Positions 1 to 10,229 of a stretch of 64,000 nt of DNA are shown here, one piece after another. The position numbers and the translations under genes were made by a program. The stretch comes from Alectoria sarmentosa (lineage: Eukaryota > Ascomycota > Lecanoromycetes > Lecanorales > Parmeliaceae), in NCBI GenBank assembly GCA_009733775.1, contig WOGZ01000002.1, forward strand, positions 62,001 through 126,000, given 5' to 3'. Under the pieces are notes generated by a model. The model searched no databases. It worked only from the letters and a program-made list of their open reading frames with translations, and had not been told where the DNA came from. How positions within the stretch are numbered: position 1 is the first letter of the stretch; each line of letters begins with the position of its first letter.

Positions 1-1612
1 TCCTTTTCGGTAGCTAAAGTCTTGGCAATAGCATCATGCTCATCAACAGCTTGGTTTCCGCGTATAGCGGAGGCGTCACGATGGTCATGGATCTGCACTT
101 TATCAGCACCGGACAATTGCAGGTCAGAGCTATACTCACCAATGAGGTGTTAAGACCGACTGGGATGATTCCAGATTTGGCGGTAAGTCCTTCAGGGCTT
201 GTACTAGGACCCGAAAATGCGTCAGAGCTATGCAATGCAGAGCTTGAACGGCCACGCACGACGGGTGATCCGTTGGATACGTCACTCGAAGAATGAGGCG
301 CGATTGGTCTCGAATAGTTCACCACGTTCTTGGCGTCTGGTGAAGCGTCAACTAGGGAGGATGCCGTGCTTAGCAGAACTTTGGCATTTGGTGAGGCGTC
401 AACGAGAGTTGGTGCAGAGATCGTCATACGACCCGCGATCTTGCGTGATGAAGAAGGGGTACTCGAAGACTCCTTGCTTCCCTTACGATGAAACAAATTG
501 CGTAAGGACTTTTTCTCGTGACTGGCCTTGGGCGATGTGACCAGATTCGTCATGCTCTTCTCAGGGGTGATTTTGTCTTCGTCGCCATAACCCAATACAG
601 CGTCCGCCTTTGGAAAGCCGGACGTCTTGTGCTTCAAGACATGATCTTCGGAGCTTGTGGGAGTTTCGCTGCTCCGATCGATCTCCGCTGTGTTACCTTG
701 ATCATCCCCAGAGAACGCTTTCTGGCTGTCACGTGACTGGGGCATATTGCGACGATGAGTAGGGGTTAGACAGGTATCGCTATTCTGGCTGTTCTCCGCA
801 GCGTGATCCTGATCATGGCCATAGTGCGCGTCCTGGTTTTCCTCTGTCTTCGGCATCATGCCATGAGCAGTAGCACTGTTGGAGGTCTTCTTTCTTAAAG
901 CCATCGAGCCTTTGCGGCGACGTAGCGGTGGTGAAGGATGTAGAAGGTCAGAAACTCTGTGCACTGAAAGAGGTTCAGGATATGGAGTCGGGGCTCGAGG
1001 CAAGTTGTGTTCCGAAGCTGTTGGTGCTGTGTGATTGGCTTCAGTAGAATCTGCAGATGTGTGTGAGCTGTTCGACCTACCAGGTTTGTCCCGAGATGTG
1101 AAAAGGAGTCCAACTTACTCTTTTGAGCTTGAGCAAGGTTGTCTATCCACTCCACATGACCGTGCGTATGTGCAGGGGTTTGTGTGGTTTGCTCAGGATG
1201 GTTTGTTGACAAATGAACTAACAAGTGAACCTTCAGCCTTGATTCTCTCGGCGGTGAAACAAACCAACTTCAAAGGCCTCTACTGCATACCTTGGTCACT
1301 ATTCTTACCAGTCTTAGCTTTTTTGACGTTCAAAGGCCGGATGACTTCCTCATAGTCATCGTCGGTATCAATTTCATCGTCTGCATCTTCGGCAGATTCA
1401 TGATACGCGTGCTCATTGCATTCTTCACATTCTCGATCCGCGAAGCCTTCGTCAAGTGCTTGCAGGGCATTGATACTGTCTTGGAAGAGCTTTGTATCAG
1501 CTTTTCCCTCTGCTTTGTCTTGGTCACAAATCTGCTTTCCGAGCTCCGAAGCAAAGTCTTGCTTTTCGAACTGCCCAATGGCCTCCTTCTCTGCCATCTC
1601 TGCTTCCTTCAT
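1..1612 (-). CDS. Hypothetical low-complexity protein, 3' end outside window
   Basis: I do not recognise this gene. Exons by hand are complement(<1..92, 140..1050, 1119..1217, 1291..1612), and phases close at all three introns (47, 68 and 73 bp). The donor at 1118 reads GTAAGT and the donor at 139 reads GTGAGT. At least 474 residues are encoded and the frame is still open at base 1, so the C terminus is missing. Exon 1 (residues 1-107) is acidic and charged, starting MKEAEM. The rest is rich in Ser, Thr, Pro and Asn, with a basic patch (KKSLRNLFHRK) and a nine-residue motif, LVDASPxAK, present twice about 17 residues apart. There is no signal peptide or membrane segment. The N-terminal ATG at 1612 is the first in frame, but a branch/acceptor-like signal near 1643 suggests an intron in the 5' leader. 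An intrinsically disordered regulatory or scaffold protein is an inference only. Confidence 0.65.
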
Positions 1613-2302
1613 ATATGGCTGTCGTGTTTGGTGTGATATTTAACTGCAATAGAGTCAGCTTCCTGTCTTCTCAAGTGTGCTTTCACCTCATATGAGCCGT
1701 CCGAAAACGTTTTCGGTCGGATACTCAAGGGGTTGATATACCTTATTCAAGCAGAATTGTCTAATGCCGTGAGTAGCTAGAGCTAGAAAGAGCAAGCTGA
1801 GCTATGTGCAAGATATCTTATGTCGGGTCGTTCATGGCAAATGCATTTGATATGGCTGAGTGTCTGTGATGTTTTGAACTTCGTCCAGACGCTAGGCGAT
1901 TTACGGATATAGCGGTCTTAAGCCAGTGATGTTTCTTCGTTGCCCTCAGCTTCCGCAAAAGAACTCTGTGAGTCTCTAAATTATAGAGCAAGAGGCTACA
2001 ATCTGATGCTTTCTAGCAGACCAGAGTCTACAGGTTAGTCCTTGCAACCGAATTCATTAGTGTTGAAAGACACACTGTGTTGTATCTCAACAAGAAGCAC
2101 GTCTACAAGGTCCAGCTGACCCAGCCATCCCTAAGAGAGCAATCAGAACCGGGGGATCTGAGTCTCTGAAATATGAAGCCTGAAGCCTCAAGAGGATATA
2201 AAGCACTTCAAATACTTTGTGACAGCCAGTCCATTTGGTGTCAAAGGATTTGTTCTAATACTTTCTAGCCTAGGCATTTCTCCCACCCCTTTCCCTCCAA
2301 CT
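1613..2302. other. Intergenic, divergent promoters
   Basis: No coding sequence seen. The stretch holds the 5' leader of the minus-strand gene and the promoter of the plus-strand gene starting at 2303. A CT-rich tract lies just before that start. Confidence 0.6.
2195..2203 (+). promoter_or_regulatory. TATA-like box before the 2303 gene
   Basis: The sequence GATATAAAG lies about 100 bases upstream of the ATG at 2303, a normal distance for a fungal core promoter. Position and match are the only evidence. Confidence 0.35.
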
Positions 2303-2878
2303 ATGCCTCTCGTCTCCGGCAAAATCGAGCCCATCTCCATCATACCTGACGAAGAACTCTCTGCGGTTGACCAGATTAACGTTTCGGCCTTCCGCCGAGC
2401 TCTGGTAAAAAAGCCGACCTACAAAGCCTACTGCTCTCTTCTCGCTTACCGGCGTGCCCTACGATGCTTGAAGATAAATGTGGACCTCCTGGTTGAGGAG
2501 GCTGATGATGGGCTTCGGAAGGCCACAGAGAATTACAACAAGACGGGGCAAGCCCTAGTCAATGCCTGTGACTCTACCAAGTCCCCTTACCCAACAACTT
2601 CTCCAACCGTCGCTGGTGAAGTGTTCCAAAATATCATGTGGCTGCAGACATTGTATCATGGCGAGAGACTAGAGGTTGCCTTGGAGTGCCATTTTGAGGA
2701 GGGTTATGCGAGGGGGCTTCTTCATGCAGCAAACAAGAGGGTGCAGAAGTTGGAGGCGGTTTTGGTGAAGAAGCTTGGCATCCATGCTGTTGACGATGAG
2801 GGAAATGCGCTGGATATGCAGAACGTGGAGAGAGTCATTCATGTTATGGCTTCGGTCCCGGGGAACGAGAATCTCTAG
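2303..2878 (+). CDS. Hypothetical protein, 191 aa
   Basis: This is an intronless frame of 191 residues beginning MPLVSGKIEP. The frame is open further upstream, but the ATG at 2303 is the first ATG with good context (after CTCCAACT) and sits about 100 bp below a TATA-like box. The protein is soluble-looking and mostly helical, with charged residues spread throughout, and no signal peptide or membrane span. I recognise no domain. Codon use and amino-acid balance look coding, and no competing frame on the other strand is as long. A lineage-restricted fungal protein is the likeliest reading. The flanks on both sides are gene-poor. Confidence 0.55.
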   Translation: MPLVSGKIEPISIIPDEELSAVDQINVSAFRRALVKKPTYKAYCSLLAYRRALRCLKINVDLLVEEADDGLRKATENYNKTGQALVNACDSTKSPYPTTSPTVAGEVFQNIMWLQTLYHGERLEVALECHFEEGYARGLLHAANKRVQKLEAVLVKKLGIHAVDDEGNALDMQNVERVIHVMASVPGNENL

Positions 2879-4818
2879 AGGATGATGGGTCGATGATGTC
2901 CGTTGTGGCAGGTGGATGATGCCAAGTTGGTACGGCTCAGTGGTACTGCTAAAAGCTGGGAAAGCGACGTTGCGGACGGTATGGAATTGATGATGCTACA
3001 AGCTGGAAAGGTGACACTTATTTAATGGAATCGCTCGATGCACTGTTTCCTAATGTCATTCAACGCCTGTTATGAAGGTAATGGATGGTGACGCCCCAAT
3101 TGATTCTGTTTCCAGAGGACCAAACTATAGTCTGTTTATTTACAATTGACTGCCATGCTCGAAAGCTACGAACAATCGTTTGGTCTTTTGTGAAAGGTAA
3201 GGGACCGCTTGATTGTAACTTGGAACCGATACTACAAGTAGAAACGAATTTTATGCAAGAGATGAGCTGCCATAGTGTGATCTTAGGACTATAAGCGCAA
3301 TGCTAGACGCCGGGAAGAGGCTGTTGCGGAGAGTCATGCACTCGCTTGATCGATCCCTGTAGGCCGGTGCTCTTAGGCCAAATGGCTAGGATGAGCTAAC
3401 GTCTACACCTTCTCGAGCCAGGTCTGGTGATTTCCAAAGGTTGAACATGCAAAAAGTAAATACGCAGGATGTGAAGGATTTGCGCGCTGAGTGAGCGATG
3501 CTACCCTCTCTCCACCAATTCTTTCCGTGTTCCAAGACTACCTAGACCATTTGCCTCCACTCGTGATAGCGTGTGTGTTGTAGGCTTGGTGCGCAAGGTT
3601 TCCACGGTCTCTAGAGCGATGAGATACAAATGATGAGAGGGTTGGAGTGCACAAGTTGGCCACTAGGGGGTAAGCTCTCATGACTTGACTGCCATAGCAT
3701 CTGCCTGTGAAGGCTGTGTGAGTATCCTAAACAAGCATGATTGCAGCTTGCAGCACGAATCTCGAGACGTTTCCCCAATTGGTGAGTGCAGTATGCACAC
3801 GCGACGTGGCACGGTCGGTTACCGGTCAACGAGTCATGATCTGCCTTTTCAAATCCTTCCACGAGTTTGTCATTTTTCTCCGCACGGGCTCGGACCATCA
3901 TGATCCCCGAGTAGGAATCCTACCCAGGGATTTGGGAGCTTATATACAAGTGAAAGTCTGATATACAAGTGTCTTGATCGTTGATGGGAATGGGAAGGAA
4001 GTTTGAAGCCATTTGGAGACACCAGGGCGCTTACCTGCATGGCAGATCTTCCTCTACATAGTACGAGAATCTCGACTTCCTATCAATGGTGCTCTTGGTA
4101 AAAGTGGAGCAATTGCCTCCTTTTCTCTGTTTCAGCCATGGCAGCTCATTCCGAAGATTCTTTTCGGATCGAGAGTTGCTGGGCGCTCGCCTGCATGAGT
4201 GCATGTTAGCATGTTGGACCTCCTGCAATCTGTATGCGCTCTTAGGCAATTGCAAATTTTGGGAGCGGCTACCAAGCTAAGAGTAGTCTCATCTGGCGTT
4301 CTATTGGTGGACGTGATGTCTCAGCTTCCCTTTTGAGCTCTTGTGCTTTCCCTGCAGCATGACGTGCATGTGAGAACCTCGGTCGTAACAACCTAGGGGC
4401 TCAGGTCTGAAATGATGATTTTTTCCTTCAGGTGCATGATCGACGAGAATCCTGTAGTCGCCCCTCGTTCTAGTCGTTCAGGGAATCCACTCGTCCCCAA
4501 TGAATTACATCTCGCAACGACAATCCAGCTCCGAGGACAAAAGCGGCAGTTGCGTTGGAGAAGCAGGTCTCGACAGGAGAAGCGAAGTGTCCTTGCAATA
4601 GGTACTCGTGCTCAGAAGGAGGACCGGAACTCGCGGTATCAAGATCACTGTCTCGGCACAGCTACTTATGACTTCCCAGGTTCGAAGCAACTCTCCACGT
4701 CTCATTTCAGGCCATATCCGATTCAGGCTTTGAGGTGAAGCATGAATGTTCTATTAGGTACCGTACAATATTGCTCATGCCCGAGGGGCATCCTCATCGA
4801 AGCAGAAAGGATTGGGGC

Positions 4819-4826
4819 TATAAAAG
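4819..4826 (+). promoter_or_regulatory. Perfect TATA box without an obvious gene
   Basis: TATAAAAG lies in a gene-poor stretch. The only open frame below it (4859-5278) starts at TTG and has no recognisable protein character. It may belong to a non-coding transcript or be chance. Confidence 0.25.
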
Positions 4827-5519
4827 CTTCATCCTGACATGCCGCCTGTCAAAATAGCTTGCCGTTGAAGGAGCGACTACATCTCAGGTACTACCGTACT
4901 CGCGGAAAGTGGGATGTGGCAAGTGAAGACGAAGATGAGGAAGCCGCTATCTTAGTGGCCCTGCTTATCTCCACATTTCCTCCAACCACCTTATTACAGC
5001 CAAGACTTTTTACATCTTCACATTACTGTACATTGAGAATTTTCACACTCTTCAAAATGCGGCATGAAACGCCTGGAGCTGCGCGGACAAAGTTACGGAT
5101 AATTTTGGGCAAATTCCGCCCAAGAATCATGAGCCATGGCACGGAGATATTCCTGGAGAAACAGGGGAGAAAGGATCCCAGCAAGCAGCAGACAGTCCAC
5201 CGCCACTCGTCACCTCATCAATATCCATGTCCCGGGTCAACAACAAAGGCCATAATTCGCTGCAGTCAACGGCTTTGACATAAGCAAGAGGTCCGAGCGA
5301 CTTCAAACTCTATTTCCTCTCTTGTCCTTCTGTACCTCTGGAGTCGTTGAGCACATCAAATCACCTTGAGAAGCGACCACGTGTACAAGCCAAAGAAAAC
5401 GCCCGAGAAACAGATAGAATATATGAAGGAGCGAGAAGATACGATGTGTATGCACGTTTTAAAAATGGCAGACTAGACTCTTATATTGACGTTGATGGCT
5501 TGCTTTCCAAGCGAGGCTC

Positions 5520-5581
5520 CTCGACTCGTGGTTGACCTGTGGGACAGGATCCCTGCCTGCTCTCGACTTGTGATCGACCTG
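5520..5581 (+). repeat. Two-copy 20-bp direct repeat, 42-bp spacing
   Basis: Positions 5520-5539 and 5562-5581 match at 17 of 20 bases. Both begin CTCGACT and end GACCTG. A similar CCCTGC word follows each copy. This could be a small tandem duplication or paired protein-binding sites upstream of the kinase-like gene. Confidence 0.4.
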
Positions 5582-5942
5582 CAGCGTACTAATTCGAAAA
5601 TCCCTGCATGCGTAGGATCAGGCTAAAAACCGTCTGGATCTCCAACGCTGCCGTTAATCCTCCCACTGCCCTACTTTTGGGGATTTAGTAGGAAGCTTGA
5701 CCTTTCGGTCATTTTCGTCAAACATGCGCGTTATTTTACATCGAAACAGGGCGCTTCCCACGTGCATAAAAACCAATGGGCTCTCTTACCTACCGTACAT
5801 CGTAAATCTTCCAGCTCAGCCCCCATGCCAGGAACATGCATGATCTTCAACCGTCGAATAAATATTCTCGAAACATGCTCGTCACCTCGTCTGCTCTCAC
5901 CTTAACGCGGCCTGCAGCAGGAATGGTTTCGTTTGGCCGACT

Positions 5943-8195
5943 ATGACTGCTTGGTGGTCCAATGAGAGGATCAGCACCACCGTCACTGCGGCATACATCG
6001 AGAGGGAGCTGGGGTCAAAGAATTTGGTGAACAAGGTTCATCGGGTGCTTGCATTTGGAGATGGCTTGACGGACGACACCTATCTTGACTGGATCCTCGA
6101 GAGAAGCCCGCGCTTCTTCCTCATTCTCAATGAAATCGGCGTACCTGACAAGATCTTCGAGATCATTGACAAATCCTTTGCCGACGATGACCTCCCTTTA
6201 TCACAGGATGCTCTGTGGATGCTCAATCTCTTCGGCGGAAAGTCCGAGACATTGGACAAGAAATTCCATCGCGAACAATTCAACTACCTCATACAAGAGC
6301 TTGAGCCTGGTGGGCATGTCGACTATGGGGATTGGGCGGTCGTCCCGGTAGAGCCATTTGTCAAAAGGCCAGGCATTGCGAAAGCCAACGACAAGGTTCA
6401 CGTCCATGGAAACCTCTACACTAGAAAGAAAATCACCGTCCACGACGACAACAGCATCGATGAAGTGCTGTTCGTCATGCACCTCAAATTCCTTTCAACC
6501 ATCCGCCATCCTCATCTTGTATCAATTTGGTCAACTTACTCACAGGAAAATTCCATCTACATAATGCTCACTCCTTCTACCGAGACGACCTTAAAATCTT
6601 TCCTCGAAGAACAACCGAAGATTTTCAAGAGCCTTGACAAAGCGGAGCGCCGAGAGGTGTTTTTAACCTGGACCCACTGCCTCGCTGCAGGCTTAGCGTA
6701 TCTTCACGGCAGAGGCTTCATCCATGAGGCAATCCGACCTGGTACTATCACGGTCGATCACAACAACAAAATCTACCTCGGCGATTACAGCGCTCTCAAA
6801 AGCCTCGACACCGATGAACATCCTAATTCCTACAGCGGCGAGCTCTACGATCACGCAGCACCCGAGAACTGGCTGCGAAAGCCTCGTCTTCACGAAGTAG
6901 CGGCACTGAAGACCATTCTGCCAGGCGGTGGTCGCACTTCCAGAAGAATTCCAAAGGCACCCGTTGAAGAAAGGAAGACATCGCTCACCCTCCCACCTAC
7001 GCCGACCACCACCACCACTCGCGCCAACTCAAAAAGCGTCTCATCAGGCTCCTCGAGCAATGTCGCTCGACCACGTAATGCGCTCATCACGACTTTCACT
7101 CCTACTGAGCGACGCACCCCCACCTCTTCCTCAACCAGCCCCCGCAACAGCAAGCTCGAAGCGGCAGATGTCTTCTCCCTCACGACGGTCCTCATAACCC
7201 TACTGTCGATGATCCTTCAACGTACTCCTAAGACCTTCGCCTCCCATCGATCCCGCTTGAATCGTCAAGCTGGTCGTGGCAATGCTCCTCCCGACGCCTC
7301 CTTTCATAAGAATCTTAGTCAGGTGGGAAAATGGCTTGACATTTTGACCAAAGAGGCGGGACAACGGGAGAAGAAAGACCTCAAGTTCTGGGGCGCCGTT
7401 GTTGAAATAGTTCAGCTCTGCAGGTTGGGAGTCCAAAAAGAGGCAAAGGAACGAATAATGGCCAAAGAGCTGGATCATAAGATCGGTGGCTGGGTGGAGT
7501 GGGGTCTAGGGAGGAAGCGCAAATGCACATGCGAGGTGGCAAAAGATAGCAGTGAACAACCAGATGCCCGCAGCAGCGCCGAATTCTCGAGTAAATACGT
7601 CTTGGACCACCCGAGCTCGGGAAGTCGTCCTAGCAAGCCAGACCCGCTTCCTGCCAGCGAGCTCCGGTGGAAAGTCCATGAAAGTCGACCCTCAAGCGTG
7701 AAGGCGGCTAAACAGGGTACTGTGTGGGGTTTGGGAGATCTGGCAGCACTGCATGAGAACATGATGCGGCCGGCCAGTGTCATGACCTTCGAGAGCACGG
7801 CTTGGGGACGTGGGGATCATCCACGTATGAACAGAGAAAGCAGACAACCTGCTAGCATAATTTCCGGTAAGGAAAGCACGGTGTGGGGTTTGCAAGACGC
7901 GCAACTGGGGAACGAGGATGATCGGCAGACTATTGGGCGGAGGGAAAGTGATGCTTCTGCGACAAATTCTTGTATAGCTATTGGGGAGGTGGAGGTGTTA
8001 GAGGGCTACGATATTGATGATGACGACGACCATGAGGATTATGAGAGCGTCCATGTTTACGGGAAAGAGGACCGCTCAGAGCATTGGCCTCTCCCACCAG
8101 AAACGTTGACGTTGGACCGTGGCAAGGCGAGGGAAATGGACGGACATGGCGATTTGAGAAGCATTGGTGCTATGGGGATAAAGGGCATGGGATAG
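5943..8195 (+). CDS. Protein kinase-fold protein, predicted pseudokinase with C-terminal WG repeats
   Basis: A single 750-residue exon. Residues about 150-510 follow the protein kinase plan: a basic strand with a candidate ATP lysine (K162/K163), an HP..LV segment (189-193), a helix ending AGLAYLHGRGFIH (249-261), then HEAIRPGTI (261-269) where HRDxxxxN is expected, and GDY (280-282) where DFG is expected. An APE-like AAPE follows (305-308), then a low-complexity insert of about 90 residues (315-405), ADVFSL (408-413, subdomain IX) and a closing AKERI (501-505). The catalytic Asp, the metal-binding Asn and the DFG Asp are all changed, so it should be inactive, acting as a scaffold or allosteric partner if anything. 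After the kinase fold there is a Cys-rich spot (CTC), then three repeats of about 26 residues with core (S/G)T(V/A)WG (582-660), and an acidic tail. No membrane segment. The target is unknown. Confidence 0.8.
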   Translation: MTAWWSNERISTTVTAAYIERELGSKNLVNKVHRVLAFGDGLTDDTYLDWILERSPRFFLILNEIGVPDKIFEIIDKSFADDDLPLSQDALWMLNLFGGKSETLDKKFHREQFNYLIQELEPGGHVDYGDWAVVPVEPFVKRPGIAKANDKVHVHGNLYTRKKITVHDDNSIDEVLFVMHLKFLSTIRHPHLVSIWSTYSQENSIYIMLTPSTETTLKSFLEEQPKIFKSLDKAERREVFLTWTHCLAAGLAYLHGRGFIHEAIRPGTITVDHNNKIYLGDYSALKSLDTDEHPNSYSGELYDHAAPENWLRKPRLHEVAALKTILPGGGRTSRRIPKAPVEERKTSLTLPPTPTTTTTRANSKSVSSGSSSNVARPRNALITTFTPTERRTPTSSSTSPRNSKLEAADVFSLTTVLITLLSMILQRTPKTFASHRSRLNRQAGRGNAPPDASFHKNLSQVGKWLDILTKEAGQREKKDLKFWGAVVEIVQLCRLGVQKEAKERIMAKELDHKIGGWVEWGLGRKRKCTCEVAKDSSEQPDARSSAEFSSKYVLDHPSSGSRPSKPDPLPASELRWKVHESRPSSVKAAKQGTVWGLGDLAALHENMMRPASVMTFESTAWGRGDHPRMNRESRQPASIISGKESTVWGLQDAQLGNEDDRQTIGRRESDASATNSCIAIGEVEVLEGYDIDDDDDHEDYESVHVYGKEDRSEHWPLPPETLTLDRGKAREMDGHGDLRSIGAMGIKGMG

Positions 8196-8551
8196 ACGGG
8201 TAGATACCCTGGGTACTGTCATTGTACGATGTGTCAAGATAGATCGATGAGTCTGCTGCCGCGTTCACTTCTTGGATAAAGCTCATCCATGATTGTCAAC
8301 ACGCTGATGGTTCCTTCGCCTCTCTCGTAGAGAGATTATAGTGTCTGCAAATTGATCTTTTGACCCCCGGACACCTTCCCGTCCTCCATGTCTTCCACTA
8401 CACTACACATCACGAGCTCTCCCCGCTGGGAGCAGCTTGTGCGAAAGCCAGGTGGCCCACAGACTATCCTCAGCCAAGCACGATGTGGAACCCGCATCCC
8501 AGCCAGCCTCCAGCTCCTCCGAATGTGTTGTTCCTCACTTGTTTCCATCCC
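8196..8551. other. Convergent intergenic region
   Basis: A 356-bp gap between two convergent genes. It presumably holds both 3' UTRs. No other feature is seen. Confidence 0.6.
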
Positions 8552-8760
8552 CTAAACCTCGTTCCGTGCACCATCACCACCCTCGGCTTCCGCCACCGAG
8601 TTCCCTCGACCCTTGCCGGGTCCGCCGGCGCTGCTCATGCGCCGGATGATCTTCTTGAAGGGATTGCGGCCGGACGTCTGAGTCGGGGATGTCGGCGACG
8701 AGGACATTGAAATCTTTTTTGAGGGCCGGGTCAGCGAGGACCGGACTGGACCAGTGAGGG

Positions 8761-8796
<36 letters not shown>

Positions 8797-9604
8797 GCGA
8801 AGAAGAGAGAGACGGAGGAAACCGTACCTGCTGAGGCATGCTGTCGCTCCGCTTGATGCCTCCCAGCGAATCCTCGTCACCGTCGTCGTCGTCGTCGTCG
8901 AGACTGGTACCGGCGGCAGCCGAGGCCGTGCTCTCCATGACGTTGCTCTGCGTCCTCGAGAGCGGCCTCCACGTCTTGCCCTTGCGAAGCGACTTGCCCT
9001 CGCGCGCCTTTTGCTTCTTCTTCTGCGCCTTCTTGTGGGCGCGCTTGAGCTCGAGGAGGTGTTCGACCTGTTTTTTTTGCTTCCGCGTCAGCGTTTTTTC
9101 TGTGTCGAACCTGTGCAAAGTTGGATTGGGCAGCGTTTTTGAGGTAAAGGTAGAGCGGACTCTATGAGAGAATGTTGCGCGGTGTGTGTGTGTGTGTGAG
9201 TGGCACAACAACGGGCGACGCCTCCTCTCTCTTTCTGCGTTGCGTGTTCATGTAATCACCTCGCGGATCCAGAGTTCCTGCCTGTCGCTCCACTTCTTCT
9301 GCGCCTGCTTGAGCTGGTCTTGGCAGTAGGCGAGGCGGGCTTCTTGGTCGGAGGTCCAGGTTGCGGCGGGGGTCAGATTACCCGTTCTAACGCGGATTTC
9401 CAAAGTCAGCCCCTGCCTCTTGGAGGCAGGAAATTGGAGTTGGAAGGCAGGTCTCGGGAGTAGCGAGGTCCCGCTGGCTCCCGAAAACATGTCTCAAGAC
9501 TCATTTTCCATGCCAAACAGGAAAGGATCATCCCAGAAATGTACGTACGAGTCAGTCTCCGAGGTAGTGCGGGTGAGTGATGGTGACACAGGAGGTGAGG
9601 CCAT
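8552..9604 (-). CDS. Coiled-coil, Lys-rich hypothetical protein, 194 aa
   Basis: Four exons, complement(8552..8713, 8828..9067, 9260..9386, 9549..9604), sum to 585 bases with every phase closing. Donors are GTACGT, GTGATT and GTACGG. The acceptor at 9067/9068 lies about 25 bases after a CGCTGAC branch site, and the acceptor at 8713/8714 about 25 bases after GCTGACC. The protein has a short Ser/Thr N terminus, a charged helical stretch from TWTSDQEARL to about residue 85 (QDQLKQAQKKW..ELWIREVEHLLELKR) typical of a coiled coil, a strongly basic run, an Asp-only run of six residues, and a basic C terminus containing NPFKKIIRRMSS. No signal peptide or membrane span. I recognise the general style of a conserved fungal protein but cannot name a function. 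The basic tail with nearby Ser could be a membrane- or nucleic-acid-binding, phosphorylated segment (inference). Confidence 0.75.
8764..8793 (+). repeat. (GA)n microsatellite inside intron 3
   Basis: About 30 bases of alternating GA on the plus strand. On the gene strand this is a CT tract inside the third intron of the coiled-coil gene, so it lengthens the pyrimidine-rich part of that intron. A short GT run (about 9182-9198) lies in the second intron. Confidence 0.9.
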
Positions 9605-10229
9605 GCTGGATGCATGGACCGGGCTTGTCTTGGCTTGGCTTGGTATATAGATTGGTGGTGAAGGAGTTGTATGTGGGGTTCGGGGTGGGGGTTAATGGTG
9701 ACCGCTGTTCAAGGGGAGATGGATGGGTTGTCGTAGTCAAAGAGTAGAGTTGTGGTGGAAGGGTGGTGTTGGAGAAAAGTGGTCGCGTGATCGGATTTGT
9801 GTGACTCCGGGAAAATGAGATTGCAATTGGGACGTTCAATAGTCATCGCACCACGATGATGAGCCATGCAAATGGTCGCAATCCCAAGATATACTAAAGA
9901 AGGATATATTAATTATGGTATCGATATGCAGTATTTGACAAAGAAGCTGCGTGATAATAAGTTACAAAATTTGCGAATACGATATATGGCGGAAGTAGAA
10001 AACCCTGGAACAGAAAGGCAATTTCTTTCTTAATGTACGGTTGTTTGTCCGCTATTGTTCGTTGTGCCAGCACACGAAGACTCTGCTCCGACGCCAGATT
10101 GTGGGGGATCGTGGGAGTTCCCATTTCATCCCAAATCCAAAGCCGGGATGCCATATATTCTCCGTGCCCAACGCCGCTTTATCCCCTGCGGCCAATATCC
10201 CGTCTACGAGCATAACGCATGAGAAAGGC
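9605..10229. other. Intergenic
   Basis: Upstream region of the coiled-coil gene and downstream region of the next minus-strand gene. No coding frame or structured element is seen. Confidence 0.55.

Larger units (their letters stand above)
2879..5942. other. 3-kb gene-poor stretch
   Basis: No reading frame here has a convincing start, composition or splice structure on either strand; the longest are 96-139 codons and lack protein-like composition. The stretch contains an isolated TATA box near 4819 and a short direct repeat near 5520. Its last few hundred bases probably hold the promoter of the 5943 gene. Decayed or non-coding sequence is likely. Confidence 0.5.

Noticed and set aside
4859..5278. 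139-codon plus-strand frame below a TATA box
   Set aside because: TTG start, composition unlike protein and no domain. The TATA box is kept only as a weak regulatory feature.
8552..9211. Reading the coiled-coil gene as one 219-codon frame
   Set aside because: That frame runs through a CT microsatellite and two introns; the four-exon model closes phases and has branch sites.
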